Shown here: one piece after another, positions 31,429-41,293 of the stretch | How positions within the stretch are numbered: the stretch's first letter is position 1 | How the letters are laid out: every line of letters begins with the position of its first letter | Assembly: GCA_018806915.1 (NCBI GenBank) | Contig: JAGKQI010000089.1 | Span: 248,001 to 312,000, forward strand | Reading direction: 5' to 3' | Length of the DNA: 64,000 nt | Source: Phytophthora colocasiae | Lineage: Eukaryota > Oomycota > Peronosporomycetes > Peronosporales > Peronosporaceae | Program-made: the position numbers and the translations under genes | Notes under the pieces: generated by a model | The model's database searches: none | What the model was told of the DNA's origin: nothing | The model's input: the letters and a program-made list of their open reading frames with translations, nothing else

Positions 31429-32408
31429 ATGTACCGCTGTTATTCGAAGCAAACGACTTGCTTTGGTACCAACTCCTTCGACGACGTGCCGCGGATTGTC
31501 ATTCCCAACGATGTGAAGTTGCGACAGACAATCATCCGCGAGTGTCATGACACCAATTACAGTGGTCATCCAGGTGCGGAACGCACGTATTTGACTCTCG
31601 CGAAGCGCTGGTACTGGTCCAAGATGTTCAAATCGATTCAGAAGTTTGTCGTGATCAGAACCATGTCGGCGGAACAAACCCCGACTCACAAAACCTCCTG
31701 GTTTGCTAGAACCTCTGAAGATCCCTGATGAACGGTGGCGATCGATATCCATGGACTTCATCACAGACTTGCCAAGGACGAAGAACAATGTGGACTCCAT
31801 TTGGGTAGTTGTTGATCGTCTGACGAAGCGTTGCCATTTCGTACCAACGACGAAGACAGTGACCGCAGAAGGGGTCGCTCGGTTATTCATCGACCACATC
31901 TGGAAACTTCACGGTATGCCTACCAACATCGTGTCTGATCGCGATCGGAAGTTTGTTGCTGCATTCTGGCAGCATGTCTTCAAGTCCATCGGAACCACGC
32001 TGAGCATGACCGTAGCACATCGAGCTCCAAGAGACGGTCAAACCGAACGGATGAACCGCACACTTGAAGAATACCTTCGTTGTTTCGTGGGACCGCTTCA
32101 GGATGACTGGGATGTTCACTTTAGCCAATGCAGAATTCGCTATAAACTCAACAGTGAACTCCAGCATCAGGTTAGCTCCTTTCGAAGCTGACTTGGGGTA
32201 TGTGCCTCTAAATCCGCTGCAACTCGCCGAAGAGCAACTTCAAGGCGTACCCAAGAGTCGAAGGGGAACTGAGTTTCATGAGAATCAGGCAGCCATCCTT
32301 CTCCGATGCCGTGAAGCGCTAGCAGAAGCCCAAGAGCGCATGAGAGATGTCTACATGACAGAAACCGAAGCGAGCAGACGTTTGAAGCGGGCGATCGAGT
32401 GTATTTGA
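31429..32408 (+). pseudogene. Gypsy element 1 integrase, frameshifted
   Basis: It contains GHPGAERTYLTLAKRWYWSKMF from the zinc-binding N-terminal region, although the CxxC pair is degraded, then core motifs SMDFITDLPRTKNNVDSIWV, IVSDRDRKFVAAFW and DGQTERMNRTLEEYLR carrying the D, D and E positions. Frames change near 31710, 32110 and 32400. Confidence 0.82.
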
Positions 32409-32815
32409 GCACGAAACACTTGATCCGAAACACACTGGACTTCCGAACTCGCCCTAAGCTTGGGCCGAAGTGGATGGGTCCATACTCCGTCGTGAAGAAG
32501 ATTCACAATCACGCGTATGAGCTTAACATCGAAGCGGGGAACAAGCTACATCCAGTTTTCAATACTAGGTCGCTGAAGCCATACACTGCCTCCTCACGGC
32601 TTTCACGTCCCCATGATGTCGTCCTGGCGGACGGTACTGTTATTAACTGGTGCAGCGACTTCGGGAAGCGCAAGCACAAACATCAAACGCAATTCCTTGT
32701 GGAGTGGGTGGGTGAGGAGAAGCCCACATGGGAACCGATTGAAAACCTGTCACAAGTGCCAGACCTTATCGCAGACTTCGAATTATCCAGGAAAAAGAAG
32801 CGCCGACGACGTTGA
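32399..32815 (+). pseudogene. Gypsy element 1 integrase C-terminus with chromodomain
   Basis: A 138-codon frame: PKLGPKWMGPYSVVKKIHNHAYELNI is the usual integrase C-terminal SH3-like segment, followed by LHPVFNTRSLKPY and a chromodomain-like end, FLVEWVGEEKPTWEPIENLS, then a basic tail. The chromodomain would direct integration to marked chromatin. It stops 23 bp before the end of the antisense frame. Confidence 0.8.
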
Positions 32816-32837
32816 GGATCAAGATACTCTAGGGGGC

Positions 32838-34268
32838 TTAACGCCTACATGTATTCCCGTTACATCCCCTACGAAGATTGCAACTGCAACCTTTCGCGCT
32901 TCTCCTCTTCTTCTGCGATCTCGACTTGCGCTTACCACGGCAGACGTATCCCGGTTTCAGGATGACCCGACACAACCATCGAACGCGATTTACCCACAAA
33001 TAATTGCGGAGTAAGCCAGCGTCAACAGGAGGGTTTCTCTTTTCGTCGTACCATCCAAGAATCTTGATGTCATCATTCGGATCTTCAACAATAACCACGA
33101 AGCAGTGGCCGAGGTCATCTTCACCAACACTTGCCAAGTATGTACCAGATCCCAAGCCTCTGACGAACTTGTCCAACTGAGCAGCTTTGGTGTATGAACC
33201 GTCGAGCAAGTTTCGCTGGAGCTCATCGCAGTCGAGAGGAACACTTTTGCGTTGAAGATACTTGAAGAACTCCGTGACGTCCTCGCGCGTTACGCCATAC
33301 TGGATATCGGAGGGACGAGTCTCTCAAAAGCCTCCCACATCTCCAGTGTCACGAGGTCAGCATCCAAGATGATACAGGGCAGCTCGAATGGCATCAATGA
33401 AACAGCAGTCATCGTCGGAAGCAGTATCACGGTTGTCAAAATAGCTCATGACGGGTTCTCTTGAGCCAGAAGCCTTCCATGCGTCAATCCGGTCCACTGA
33501 ATCTGGAACTACATCAACGAGTTCCTCACGCCACACCCAACTCAACTGGAGTGGTCGGCCTTGCCACTGAACGAGATAACAGCGATGGGGTGGATTCCCA
33601 TGACAGTCCAGCAATCTTTTGATGTTAACCTTCTTGCTGTAGTCCCATGGCGCTTTCGGGTCGTAATGATTCCGTTGCTTGGTATACGGATGCACCATTG
33701 GGGCGGCCGGAAGCGCTGGATGTTTCAGTGGAACCGTGCCACCACGACGCAACCGACGACGTTTTACCGCAGAACCTCCGGAAGCCTCGACGTCGTCACC
33801 GTCGTCAAAAAGCCCAGACGTGGACTCAGTCGGGGACGCAACCGTCGGGACATCGGACTCAGCGGCGCCGTCGTCACCGGAATCTGAGATGCCCATCAGA
33901 CCGTCGAACTGAAGTTCCCTCAAGCGATCGACCGACGAAGCCACCGAACACACGGAAGCTGCAGGAGACGCAGCCAACGAAGCAGCAGGAGAAGCAACCG
34001 GCGAGACAACCGGAGAAACCACAGGGGAGACCACGGGCGAACCAGCGAGCGGCACGACCGGTGACACAGGTGCAGGTGCAGGTGCAGGTGCAGGTACAGG
34101 TGTAGACAACGCAGCTGCCGTTGCTCGAGCCAGCCGAGACTTGTGACCCTGGAGCCCAGCTGCCGTTGCCCGGAGGCCGGCCATCAGAGTGGAGTGTTCA
34201 TCGGACGTCGCCCGCGTGGACGACGCCACAGCAGAAGAAGAAGACGAGGAGCGCGCGCGCGTCGCCAT
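32838..34268 (-). pseudogene. Antisense accessory ORF of Gypsy element 1: chromodomain plus Cys/His peptidase-like domain
   Basis: It runs antisense to the retrotransposon between the chromodomain end and the 3' LTR. From 34268 the first 303 codons encode an Ala/Ser/Pro-rich arm with a Pro-Val repeat, an acidic Ser-rich segment, a basic patch (KRRRLRRGG), then a chromodomain-like block, VNIKRLLDCHGNPPHRCYLVQWQGRPLQLSWVW (given here as KRLLDCHG, CYLVQWQG and SWVWREEL), and DDDCCFIDAIRAALYHLG, where it is broken. After two apparent frameshifts (about 33357 and 33310) it continues with VTREDVTEFFKYLQRKSV, TYLASVGEDDLGHCFVVIVED and ILGWYDEKR. A Cys in DDDCCFIDA and a His in LGHCFVVI are spaced and placed like catalytic residues of papain-fold peptidases. 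The product is not known and may be a captured host or viral-type gene. Confidence 0.6.
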
Positions 34269-34424
34269 GGGGATTCTCTCTACCAGAGCCTACTCGACTT
34301 CCGTACAGCCAGGCCCGCAGGCGAAGATATACAGAGTCAAGCGAACCCTGTTCGATCGAGCCAGGCAACAGCTCAACTCAAGTCTTTTTTGGGAATGGAC
34401 GCCAAACGCCAGAAGGAGGGTGAG

Positions 34425-34618
34425 TGTATCTGATTGGGTGATATTATTATTTTATTGCAATGGGCGGTTAGTACTAGTGAATGTATTAGCATAGTAATTA
34501 ATATATATGCAGATGTAGGACGGCTGTGGAAGCTTCTAGAAGCTTCCATCCGTCTGAACTGCGGGGGCGCACTTCTACTTTAGCGCGCCCTCCCCCAAAG
34601 CTTCCCTGTCAAGATATA
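34425..34618 (+). repeat. Gypsy element 1, 3' LTR with polypurine tract
   Basis: 194 bp, a near copy of the 5' LTR. The purine run AGAAGGAGGGTGAG ends right before it and acts as the plus-strand primer site. It differs from the 5' copy mainly by a few small indels in the GC-rich final third. Confidence 0.9.
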
Positions 34619-34926
34619 AATGGCTTCATGCTAATCGAAGTGAATGATGCACCACTGATGCCATGGATGGAGCTGCGCGTTATGGACACTTGGAGATTGT
34701 CAAATGGCTACACGAGCACAGAAGTGAGGGATACATGGAGTTCGCCATGAATAAAGCGACAGGTGAAGGCCACTTTGAAATGCTGAAATGGCTCATGAAA
34801 ACTGGTTGGAAGGTTGTACGGAAGGTGCAATCCAGGATGCTGCTTCCTTTGGATATTGTGAAATGGCTAAACAAACATGGAGCACAGAACACACAGGTAG
34901 CAATGGATATAGAGAAGAAACGATGA
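34619..34926 (+). pseudogene. Ankyrin-repeat gene, 3' part after Gypsy insertion
   Basis: It continues the module interrupted at 27725. The frame is LHANRSE, then a TGA where the family has GGA (Gly), then CTTDAMDGAARYGHLEIVKWLHEHRSEGYMEFAMNKATGEGHFEMLKWL and DIVKWLNKHGAQN. The stop codon shows the gene had also suffered point decay. Later code is shortened. Confidence 0.8.
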
Positions 34927-35430
34927 TAGTGTCATAAGGGCTATAGTTTGCGTCGGGAATGTGGAACTGCGCTGGTAGCCTACGCGTTCTTCGGTGATTG
35001 TTCGACAATCGGAAAGATGGATTTATCTGCGAAGGTATACGTACGGCAGCCCTGTTAGCCCAGTTTGAAACGGTGCTGATCTTGCGCAACATCCACAACA
35101 AGGTCATGGACGCTGAGCAGTTGGATGGCTGGATATACGACTGTTATGAAGACCGCATGGATTTGTTGGTCCCAGAAGCGCCAGGTTTCTATAGTCTTGC
35201 GTGAGTATAACGGATTTCGCTGGCATTTCCCCACTGCTGTCATCTCATTATCTAATAGTAAGCGTACAGCACTAAATCTCTTCGTCTTTGTTGTGAACGG
35301 CTGACAATGTCACTACAGCCTAAATAATGTGACAGAGCAACTGCAAGAGATCATCTCTTTCGTGTCAATTAAGATCAACTGCATTGCATGAATAAAATGA
35401 ACTACAGTAGCTTTCCAATTCCAAATGAAA
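34927..35430. other. Interval between ankyrin loci, no supported gene
   Basis: Short frames only. It contains the 3' end of the intact minus-strand ankyrin gene. Nothing recognisable. Confidence 0.45.
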
Positions 35431-37320
35431 TCACTTCAGTCGAGATCTTTTCGTGTCCAGCAACGCCGCGGCTTCTTCTTCCCCTGCTGCTCTCAAGTCA
35501 GCTATGATCGTCGATACCCGTGCAGGACCACACCACTGACGTAAAAAATCAACCACATTTGCCTTTCCTGCTTTCGCAGCGTCTTCAAGAGCGTAGAATT
35601 GAATATCCCATGACGCACTTTTTCCAAGTAGCAACTTCACTACTTCAACATGACCAAAGCGTACAGCCGTCAATAGTGCAGACTCAATGACTTGTTCACT
35701 CATTTCGTCCAGGAGGTGTTTCACCAGTTCAGTTCTTCCACTCGCGACGGCTTCAGCAAACAACTGATCCAGCTTCTGCTGGTTCATTAACTCACGTTTC
35801 ACGAATTCGACTTTACCTGCTGTCGCTAGCTTGACCGAAACTTCTAGCGCAGTAGTTTCTTGCATGAACTCCATTAACACACTGAAAACGTCTTCACGAC
35901 CAGCCATACACACGTCAAATGCAGCGGCGGCAACGTCAAACTGATAACTTCGTTCAGCTAGCACCCTCACGATCTCTACTTGGCTTGCCGTGGCATATTT
36001 GTTCAAGAGAGTTCCCACCACGTATCTATCACAATACTCAGTGAGTAACCTCGCCATGACAAGATCATTGCCTTTTAGAGCTCTATTCAAAGCTGATTTA
36101 ACACCGGCGAAATCAGGAAGGTGAAGGTTTCTTGAAGTAACTTCGTCCAGGATCATTTTCACCACTCCGTTTCTCGAAAGTGCTGCTGCAACCTCCACTA
36201 CATAACCAATACTTGTGGAATCGCAACTGAATTGATTCATAAATTCCCTCACTCCCTCCTCATTACCAAATGCTGCTGCTGATACAAAACTTGTGTACCT
36301 CCTTTTATCCACGGAACAACCGAGACAATCCAAAGGCTGATGTTTGGCTAGTAGCAACTCGAATAACTTTTGTTGATCGTTGTTTCCTGTACTAATCACA
36401 TTCGCCACTTGCCAAGGAGAACAAAGTCGAATGAGAAACTCTGCTAATGTGTGGCGGTTGTTAGCAACTGCCGCTTTGAGCGCTTGAACTACTCCAGACT
36501 CACCACAACGTGACAAGAGCATAAAGACAACATTCATGTGCCCTGCCTCCGCAGCTTTCTCAACCGAGGCATCAACCGATACAACGCTATAATCACCATG
36601 TTTTAGCAACAGAGCAACGATATCAGCATTCCCCGCTGCAGCAGCATATTGAAGCCCATGATAGTTAAACTGGAAGTCGAAATGATCAAGCCATATGACG
36701 TTACATGTACGAAGGAGTAATTGCACCACTCCAGTCAAACCGTTCTCCGCAGCAGCATTTACAGCCGATACAATCCCTCGTCGTCCGTATCCCTCAACGT
36801 TTAGAAGGTACTCCAGTACTTCAATTTGGCCGTTTATCACCGCGGCTTCTACCACAGCTTCGTATTCCAATGGCCTGAGTCGCGCGACTCGCCCTAACTG
36901 ATAGTTAGGTGTTGATAAAAAACTGACAATTCGGAGATGTCCAGCAGCAGCAGCGGATACCACTGCCTCTTTTAAGTTGCAAGAGCGTTCATACCACATG
37001 AACAACCACTGCAACACTTGGAGATGGTTGTTGGCTGCCGCTCCGTTGAAAGCAGCAGCAGAGCAGCCTTCCAAACTACTGGCGTGCAGACGCCTTAGAA
37101 TATCAAGACGTCCTCGAGAAGCAGCACCATCCATCGCACCAACTGTCAATGGTCGAAAGATTCTGAAGACTTTGGATACTCGCGTAAGCTCCAGATAAAC
37201 TGCAGCGTCGATAGTTGCCGGAATGAGAAAGTGGTTAATTAGATGGGGAATGTGACCAATGGCCTGAAGTCTCGACGGGAGCGCTAGAGTGACAGCGGCA
37301 AGTAAAGGTACTTCGGTCAT
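35431..37320 (-). CDS. Ankyrin-repeat protein 1
   Basis: A clean frame of 629 residues from the ATG at 37320; an upstream ATG at 37341 would add 7. It starts MTEVPLLAAVTLALPSRLQAI, a stretch shared with the copy at 41.7 kb, then TIDAAVYLELTRVSKVF. From about residue 60 to the end it is built of ankyrin-like modules (GAMDGAASRGRLDILRRL, FNGAAANNHLQVLQWLF, VSAAAAGHLRIVSFLS, AAAAGNADIVALLLKHG and so on), many without the full ankyrin consensus. No signal peptide or enzyme domain. Such proteins usually act as scaffolds, but the partner is unknown. It forms a family with 41669-43525 and several pseudogenes in the window, so local duplication is active. Confidence 0.85.
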   Translation of the reverse strand: MTEVPLLAAVTLALPSRLQAIGHIPHLINHFLIPATIDAAVYLELTRVSKVFRIFRPLTVGAMDGAASRGRLDILRRLHASSLEGCSAAAFNGAAANNHLQVLQWLFMWYERSCNLKEAVVSAAAAGHLRIVSFLSTPNYQLGRVARLRPLEYEAVVEAAVINGQIEVLEYLLNVEGYGRRGIVSAVNAAAENGLTGVVQLLLRTCNVIWLDHFDFQFNYHGLQYAAAAGNADIVALLLKHGDYSVVSVDASVEKAAEAGHMNVVFMLLSRCGESGVVQALKAAVANNRHTLAEFLIRLCSPWQVANVISTGNNDQQKLFELLLAKHQPLDCLGCSVDKRRYTSFVSAAAFGNEEGVREFMNQFSCDSTSIGYVVEVAAALSRNGVVKMILDEVTSRNLHLPDFAGVKSALNRALKGNDLVMARLLTEYCDRYVVGTLLNKYATASQVEIVRVLAERSYQFDVAAAAFDVCMAGREDVFSVLMEFMQETTALEVSVKLATAGKVEFVKRELMNQQKLDQLFAEAVASGRTELVKHLLDEMSEQVIESALLTAVRFGHVEVVKLLLGKSASWDIQFYALEDAAKAGKANVVDFLRQWCGPARVSTIIADLRAAGEEEAAALLDTKRSRLK

Positions 37321-37389
37321 ATTGACTCGATGATAAACCACTTATGATTAGAGTATGCACAAATACACTTAAAAATTAGTCGCACGCGT

Positions 37390-38170
37390 ATAGGACACAC
37401 CATTTGCGTAAATAGACCAACGCGTAAATAATTGAACTCCCCATGGCTAGCAGCTCCTTCAGCACTTCAATGTCCCAAACGTGCAGCGACAAACCAGCTC
37501 AGTAGCCCCACTGGGGGGGTTCACACCGGCAAATTTCCAGTAGATTACAAGAAAGTCCATTTCTCCAAATTTACTGAAATCGGCGAGTTGCCTTCCAACC
37601 GGTTAATCTTCAGCTGCCTCAGAGAACACAGACAAAATGGCGGGGGCCAGCGTATCCCCAGCAGATCTGGTCGCGATTCGTTGGTTTATTGAACGCGGCG
37701 AAGATAATGGAGAGAGTAGCAGTGAAGAGAGCGACGGTGATTACAGCTACGACATCGCCCCGCTACTCCCTTACGCTACGAGTGGCTCTGACCTTGCTCC
37801 ACGCTCGCCATGGCCTTCTTGGATTCTCCCCTACTGCAAACTGAAGAAATTCCGAGTAGCTGATCTCCCTACTCGGAAAAAGTACCACTCTTCTGCAAAT
37901 TCGGTCAAACGAGACACGAAAAAGACTGGTTTATGTAAGTCGCCTACTGGAAATTTGCCGGTGTGAACCCCCCCCCACTGAGTGGGGCCCACTCATAACA
38001 ACCTGTGTAAATAATGTATCCAACTTCTGCTGCTTTACTGGTCCTTGATTCAAACCTTTCTGCTTTAATAGCGTCACTTTGGTTGAGTTTCTCACTCGAT
38101 TTTGAGGACCCAGTGGATATATTAGCTTTCAGCCGCTGCATGCGGAAATGATCAGGTTGTGGAGGAAAAC
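37390..38170 (-). pseudogene. Ankyrin-repeat pseudogene, split by an inverted-repeat element
   Basis: Read on the minus strand, 38020-38110 gives a frameshifted NRVRNSTK...KGLNQGPVKQQKLDTLFTQVVMSG, matching NQQKLDQLFAEAVASG of the intact gene. The next residues (TELV...RLGH..EVL) resume at 37505 and downwards, on the other side of the element at 37506-37987. The frame is otherwise badly decayed. The continuity across the element shows it inserted into this copy. Confidence 0.65.
37506..37987 (+). mobile_element. Unclassified ~480-bp element with terminal inverted repeats
   Basis: The left end CCCCACTGGGGGGGTTCACACCGGCAAATTTCCAGTAG (given as CCCCACT, G-run, TTCACACCGGCAAATTTCC) is repeated in inverted orientation at the right end (37944-37987), with small differences in the G run. 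It is short enough to be a MITE or a non-autonomous DNA transposon. It contains a 109-codon plus-strand frame starting at 37637 (MAGASVSPADLVAIRWF, an acidic Ser-rich segment, then a basic part), perhaps a remnant of the parent element's protein. No clear target duplication could be defined. Confidence 0.75.
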
Positions 38171-38710
38171 ACCCGCAGTTCACATCGGAAGCATCGTGGA
38201 AGTAGAGTAGAGAACTTTCGGAGCTCTGTGAAAATGATCTTTGATGACTTTATTTTGAGCATTGGTTTTCCAGAGGGTTTCAGTGTCAGACCAGCTTTGA
38301 AGAGAGAGTTAGAAGCCAGCGACAACGAAATGGTGAGGCTGCTTGCCACGTATTGTGATAGGGATATGGTGGGAGCTGTCTTGATGGAATTTGTCGTGGA
38401 AAACAAAGTGCAGGCATTAACTACGCAGCTATCAGTACGTCAAAGATGTGTGTGCTGTCAAAGAGTATCTGGCTGATCGTATTGACGCTTTTAATACACT
38501 GATGGAGTTCATTCAAGTATCCACGACAGGAAAGTTTCAGTCGCGCAACAATCCAAACAGGTATGTTTGAGAGTAGCAGTTTGAGCAGTTCACGCTGGTC
38601 GTTGCCTACACTTTTTACCACGCTTTCCACCTGAGAAGACGAACAAAACCGAACGAGAAACTCAACCAAAGTGTAGCGGTTGTACGCAACTGCAACAGCA
38701 AGTGCGCGAC
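38165..38710. pseudogene. Two ankyrin-gene remnants in opposite orientation
   Basis: On the plus strand 38230-38480 reads MIFDDFI...VRPALKRELEASDNEMVRLLATYCDRDMVG, matching the central part of the ankyrin genes. On the minus strand 38669-38530 reads MVEFLVRFCSSSQVESVVKSVGNDQRELLKLLL, another part of the same genes. The two fragments abut in opposite directions, so an inversion or nested duplication broke this copy. Confidence 0.7.
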
Positions 38711-38798
38711 CAGCTTACCTCGCCACAGCAAGGTAAGAGCATAAAGCGCTACACGCTCGTGGACTCACTCGACGACAAAGATCGAGCAGTTCACTGTC

Positions 38799-38954
38799 AT
38801 GGACATGGAGGACACCGTCGAGTACAAGGAGGACACCGGCTTGCGCTCGCTGGACGAACGTGGAGCACTGCACCGCACGTCGACGCCCAACGTCTCTCAC
38901 AACTGCTGGATCGTTGATGGTGTGCGCTTCGATGCCAACGTCGGCTGCTACTAG
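38799..38954 (+). pseudogene. Unknown 51-codon frame, probably a gene 3' end remnant
   Basis: From ATG at 38799 the frame encodes MDMEDTVEYKEDTGLRSLDE, then HRTSTPNVSHNCWIVDGVRF, ending ANVGCY. The frame is also open for about nine codons upstream (TTKIEQFTV). It looks like real coding sequence by codon use, but no family is recognised. Surrounding sequence is ankyrin debris, so it could be a displaced C-terminus. Confidence 0.3.
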
Positions 38955-39100
38955 GAGCCTTTTTGGGACCAGTTCATTTACCCTGCGCTGCCATAAGTTG
39001 AGCTTTCGTAGAGTGCTTTTGTTGCACGTTCAAAAGTTTTGATATGAATTCAGTAGTCAATTCATATCGTGTAAGTACATGTAGCTGTCTACCGTATCGT

Positions 39101-39850
39101 CTAGGCGTTGCACGAGGTGTTGCCCAGGGGTTGCACGTCCAATGCTGCGCACATTTTGGCGAAGTACGTGATGCGCTGCTTCTCGTTGGCCTGGTTGGGA
39201 CCACCGCACTCCAACGCGCCGTTGATGATGTCGGTGGATTCGGCGAATCCGTTCACGCCGGCAACGACGTCGTGGATCACGCGGCCGCCCTGCGGAGTCA
39301 TCCAGTACCAGAGCGCCGTCATCCACGTCACGGCTGTGTCGTTCGCGACGATGTCCGGGTTGTTCAACAGGTCGATGCCTAGCGCTTCCCCGGCGTTGAA
39401 GTAGTTGTAGTTCCACGAAAGCTGAATGGGGCCGCGGCCGTGGTAACGCTTGCCGGGTGCGCACGGGTACGTGGTGTTGTCGCAGTACTGCCACACCGTG
39501 TACGTGTTGCGCGCGTACTCCTCGGCAGCCTTGAAGTTGTCGCTCTCGTGCGCCGTCTGAGCCAGGAACGCGGCCAGCTCTCGCTTGTCGTTGGTGTCGT
39601 TGCCCGTGTTGGCGAACGCCGTGTATTTGTTGGCGGCATTGACAAGGCCATCGAAGTTGTAGAGCTCCACGGCGTCCGGGAACATCGCGTGGAAGCGATC
39701 CTGGTCGAAGAAGCGTGCGAAACTTGTCGTTGTCGGGGCCGTAGTGGTGGCAGCAGGCGTCACGTCCGGCGTCGACTGCTGGACTTCACCGCCGCCAGCA
39801 ACAGCAACTCCGAATAGACCGGCGGACGCGAAAACTCCAGCAAACTTCAT
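39101..39850 (-). CDS. Secreted GH19 chitinase
   Basis: A 249-residue frame with a signal peptide (MKFAGVFASAGLFGVAVAG) and a short Thr/Pro linker. The glycoside hydrolase 19 domain covers about 44-247 with FLAQTAHESDNF (first catalytic Glu), an EEY segment likely to hold the second, YPCAPGKRYHGRGPIQLSWNYNY and LGIDLLNNPDIVA, all closely matching plant class enzymes. Four or more Cys could form disulphides. There is no separate chitin-binding domain. It would hydrolyse chitin or chito-oligomers outside the cell; oomycete walls contain little chitin, so use against fungi or in remodelling is a possibility. It is an intact gene inside a repeat-rich tract. Confidence 0.93.
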   Translation of the reverse strand: MKFAGVFASAGLFGVAVAGGGEVQQSTPDVTPAATTTAPTTTSFARFFDQDRFHAMFPDAVELYNFDGLVNAANKYTAFANTGNDTNDKRELAAFLAQTAHESDNFKAAEEYARNTYTVWQYCDNTTYPCAPGKRYHGRGPIQLSWNYNYFNAGEALGIDLLNNPDIVANDTAVTWMTALWYWMTPQGGRVIHDVVAGVNGFAESTDIINGALECGGPNQANEKQRITYFAKMCAALDVQPLGNTSCNA

Positions 39851-40386
39851 GATGTGGTGAAAGCCTTAGACGAGTGGAGGAAAGATTGAATGTGAGGATC
39901 GCACCTCGGAAGCCCGTGCAGTCGGGATAGAGCTCTCGCCTTCAAATTACATGGCACCACACAACCTTCCCCATCCGGGCGTGTGCTCATACGGTCAGAT
40001 GGCATATTTCCACCAGCGAAGAGTTTGTATTCACTACGGATCCACGAAAAAATGCTGGAACCTCGTCAGCTGTAGCAGGCCAAGGAGAATGTCCCAAACT
40101 GCTGGCAGTATCCACTGCTGGCTGTGGGTTGTTGGAAATGGCTGCTAATTTGTTCCGAGTCCAATCGTACAACCCCAACAGGTCCATGTCGGCTCTTCTC
40201 GAAGGCTGGCCACCTCTTTCTGCAACTTGTTGAAAGTTTTTAGCTGTTCTGAGTCCGCATGGCCCTCTTCCCGCTCCTGCACATTGTAGAATGCCTCAAG
40301 GTCGAGCACAGCCGCCTTTAGCCCCCTCGATTTCGCTGCTCTATGCAGCGTGTGCTTTCTGCGAGCGCTTCGAAAGCTCGCTTGCC
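39851..40386. other. Chitinase upstream interval
   Basis: This holds the chitinase promoter. A minus-strand frame at 40145-40414 begins with ankyrin-gene tail sequence (KVVDYLRKWQ) and then continues into unrelated, unrecognised sequence. No other gene is supported. Confidence 0.4.
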
Positions 40387-41293
40387 ATTTGCGTAAATAA
40401 TCGACCACTTTCACTTTCCTAGTCTTCGCAACTTCTTCAAGCGCGTAAAATTGAACTTCCCATGGTCAAGCAGCGATCCTTGGTTCACAAGCCTGCGATA
40501 GCGTAACTGAAACTTTTTTTTTCCTGCAGTGGATACTCATCAGTGTATCCTCACCACAATAATAATAAGGGAAGAGCATAAAGACAATTTTCACGTGTCC
40601 TCCCTCCGCTGCTTTCTCCACTGAGATATCGCCAGGCTAAAACGACCATGTTTCAACAGTAGAGCAACGATATGAGCATGTCCTGCAGCAGCAGCATATT
40701 CAAACCCAGGAGATCTGCAGTACATTGTACTTATCAGACCATGGTATAATACCAACGAGAACCTGCATCACCTTAGTCAAGCCGTTCTTCGCAGCAGTAT
40801 CCACCGCTGATGCGTCCCTAGCTGTTGATAAAAGCTTATCGTCTCCTCTTTTAACATGTACTTCAACATTTCAACTTGCTCGTTCAAAACCGCAGCCTCC
40901 AGCGCAGCAATGTAGTCTAATAGAGTGAATCGCACATACTCAGACGTTCTTAAAATACTTCACAACTCGAAGATGTCCAGCACCTGCGGCATATGCGACT
41001 GCCTCCGTGATATTACAATAGCCGCTATATGACCATTTTAACCCGTCCAAGTTGTTGCTAGCTGCTGCTCAGAGCAGCCTTCCGATCTGTTGGCGTGAAT
41101 CCGCTTGATAATATCGAGACGTCCTCGAGCAGCAGCACCAAACGTCAGAGGACGACAGGCTTTCGTGACTAGTTGAAGATCGAGATACACAGCAGCGTCG
41201 ATTGTGGTTGGTGGTTAATGAGGTGAATAGAATGACCAATTGCTGGAAGCCTCTACTGGATGACCGCGGTAAGTAAGGGAGTTTCAGTCATGA
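40387..41293 (-). pseudogene. Ankyrin-repeat pseudogene
   Basis: Read on the minus strand it starts near 41293 with MTETPLLTAVI and a readable LPAIGHSIHLINH, the family N-terminus, and ends near 40387 with PWEVQFYALEEVAKTRKVKVVDYLRKW, the family C-terminus. In between are many stops, frameshifts and large deletions: 0.9 kb remains of about 1.9 kb. It is a dead copy of the 41.7-43.5 kb gene type. Confidence 0.8.

Larger units (their letters stand above)
27726..34618 (+). mobile_element. Complete but decayed Ty3/Gypsy LTR retrotransposon (element 1)
   Basis: A 6.9-kb element is bounded by near-identical LTRs (27726-27916 and 34425-34618) and a 5-bp target duplication AATGG (27721-27725 and 34619-34623). 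Sense order is gag, protease, RT, RNase H, integrase, chromodomain, which is the chromovirus type of Ty3/Gypsy. All sense genes carry frameshifts, so it cannot be autonomous. Between the chromodomain and the 3' LTR is a long antisense reading frame (32838-34268). LTRs differ only at a few indels in the 3' third, so the insertion is not very old, yet the coding region is heavily decayed. Confidence 0.9.

Noticed and set aside
33647..34105. Plus-strand frame ending in a Gln-Val repeat
   Set aside because: It is the complement of the Ala/Pro-rich arm of the antisense ORF. The Pro-Val and Gln-Val runs are the same GT/CA-rich simple repeat.
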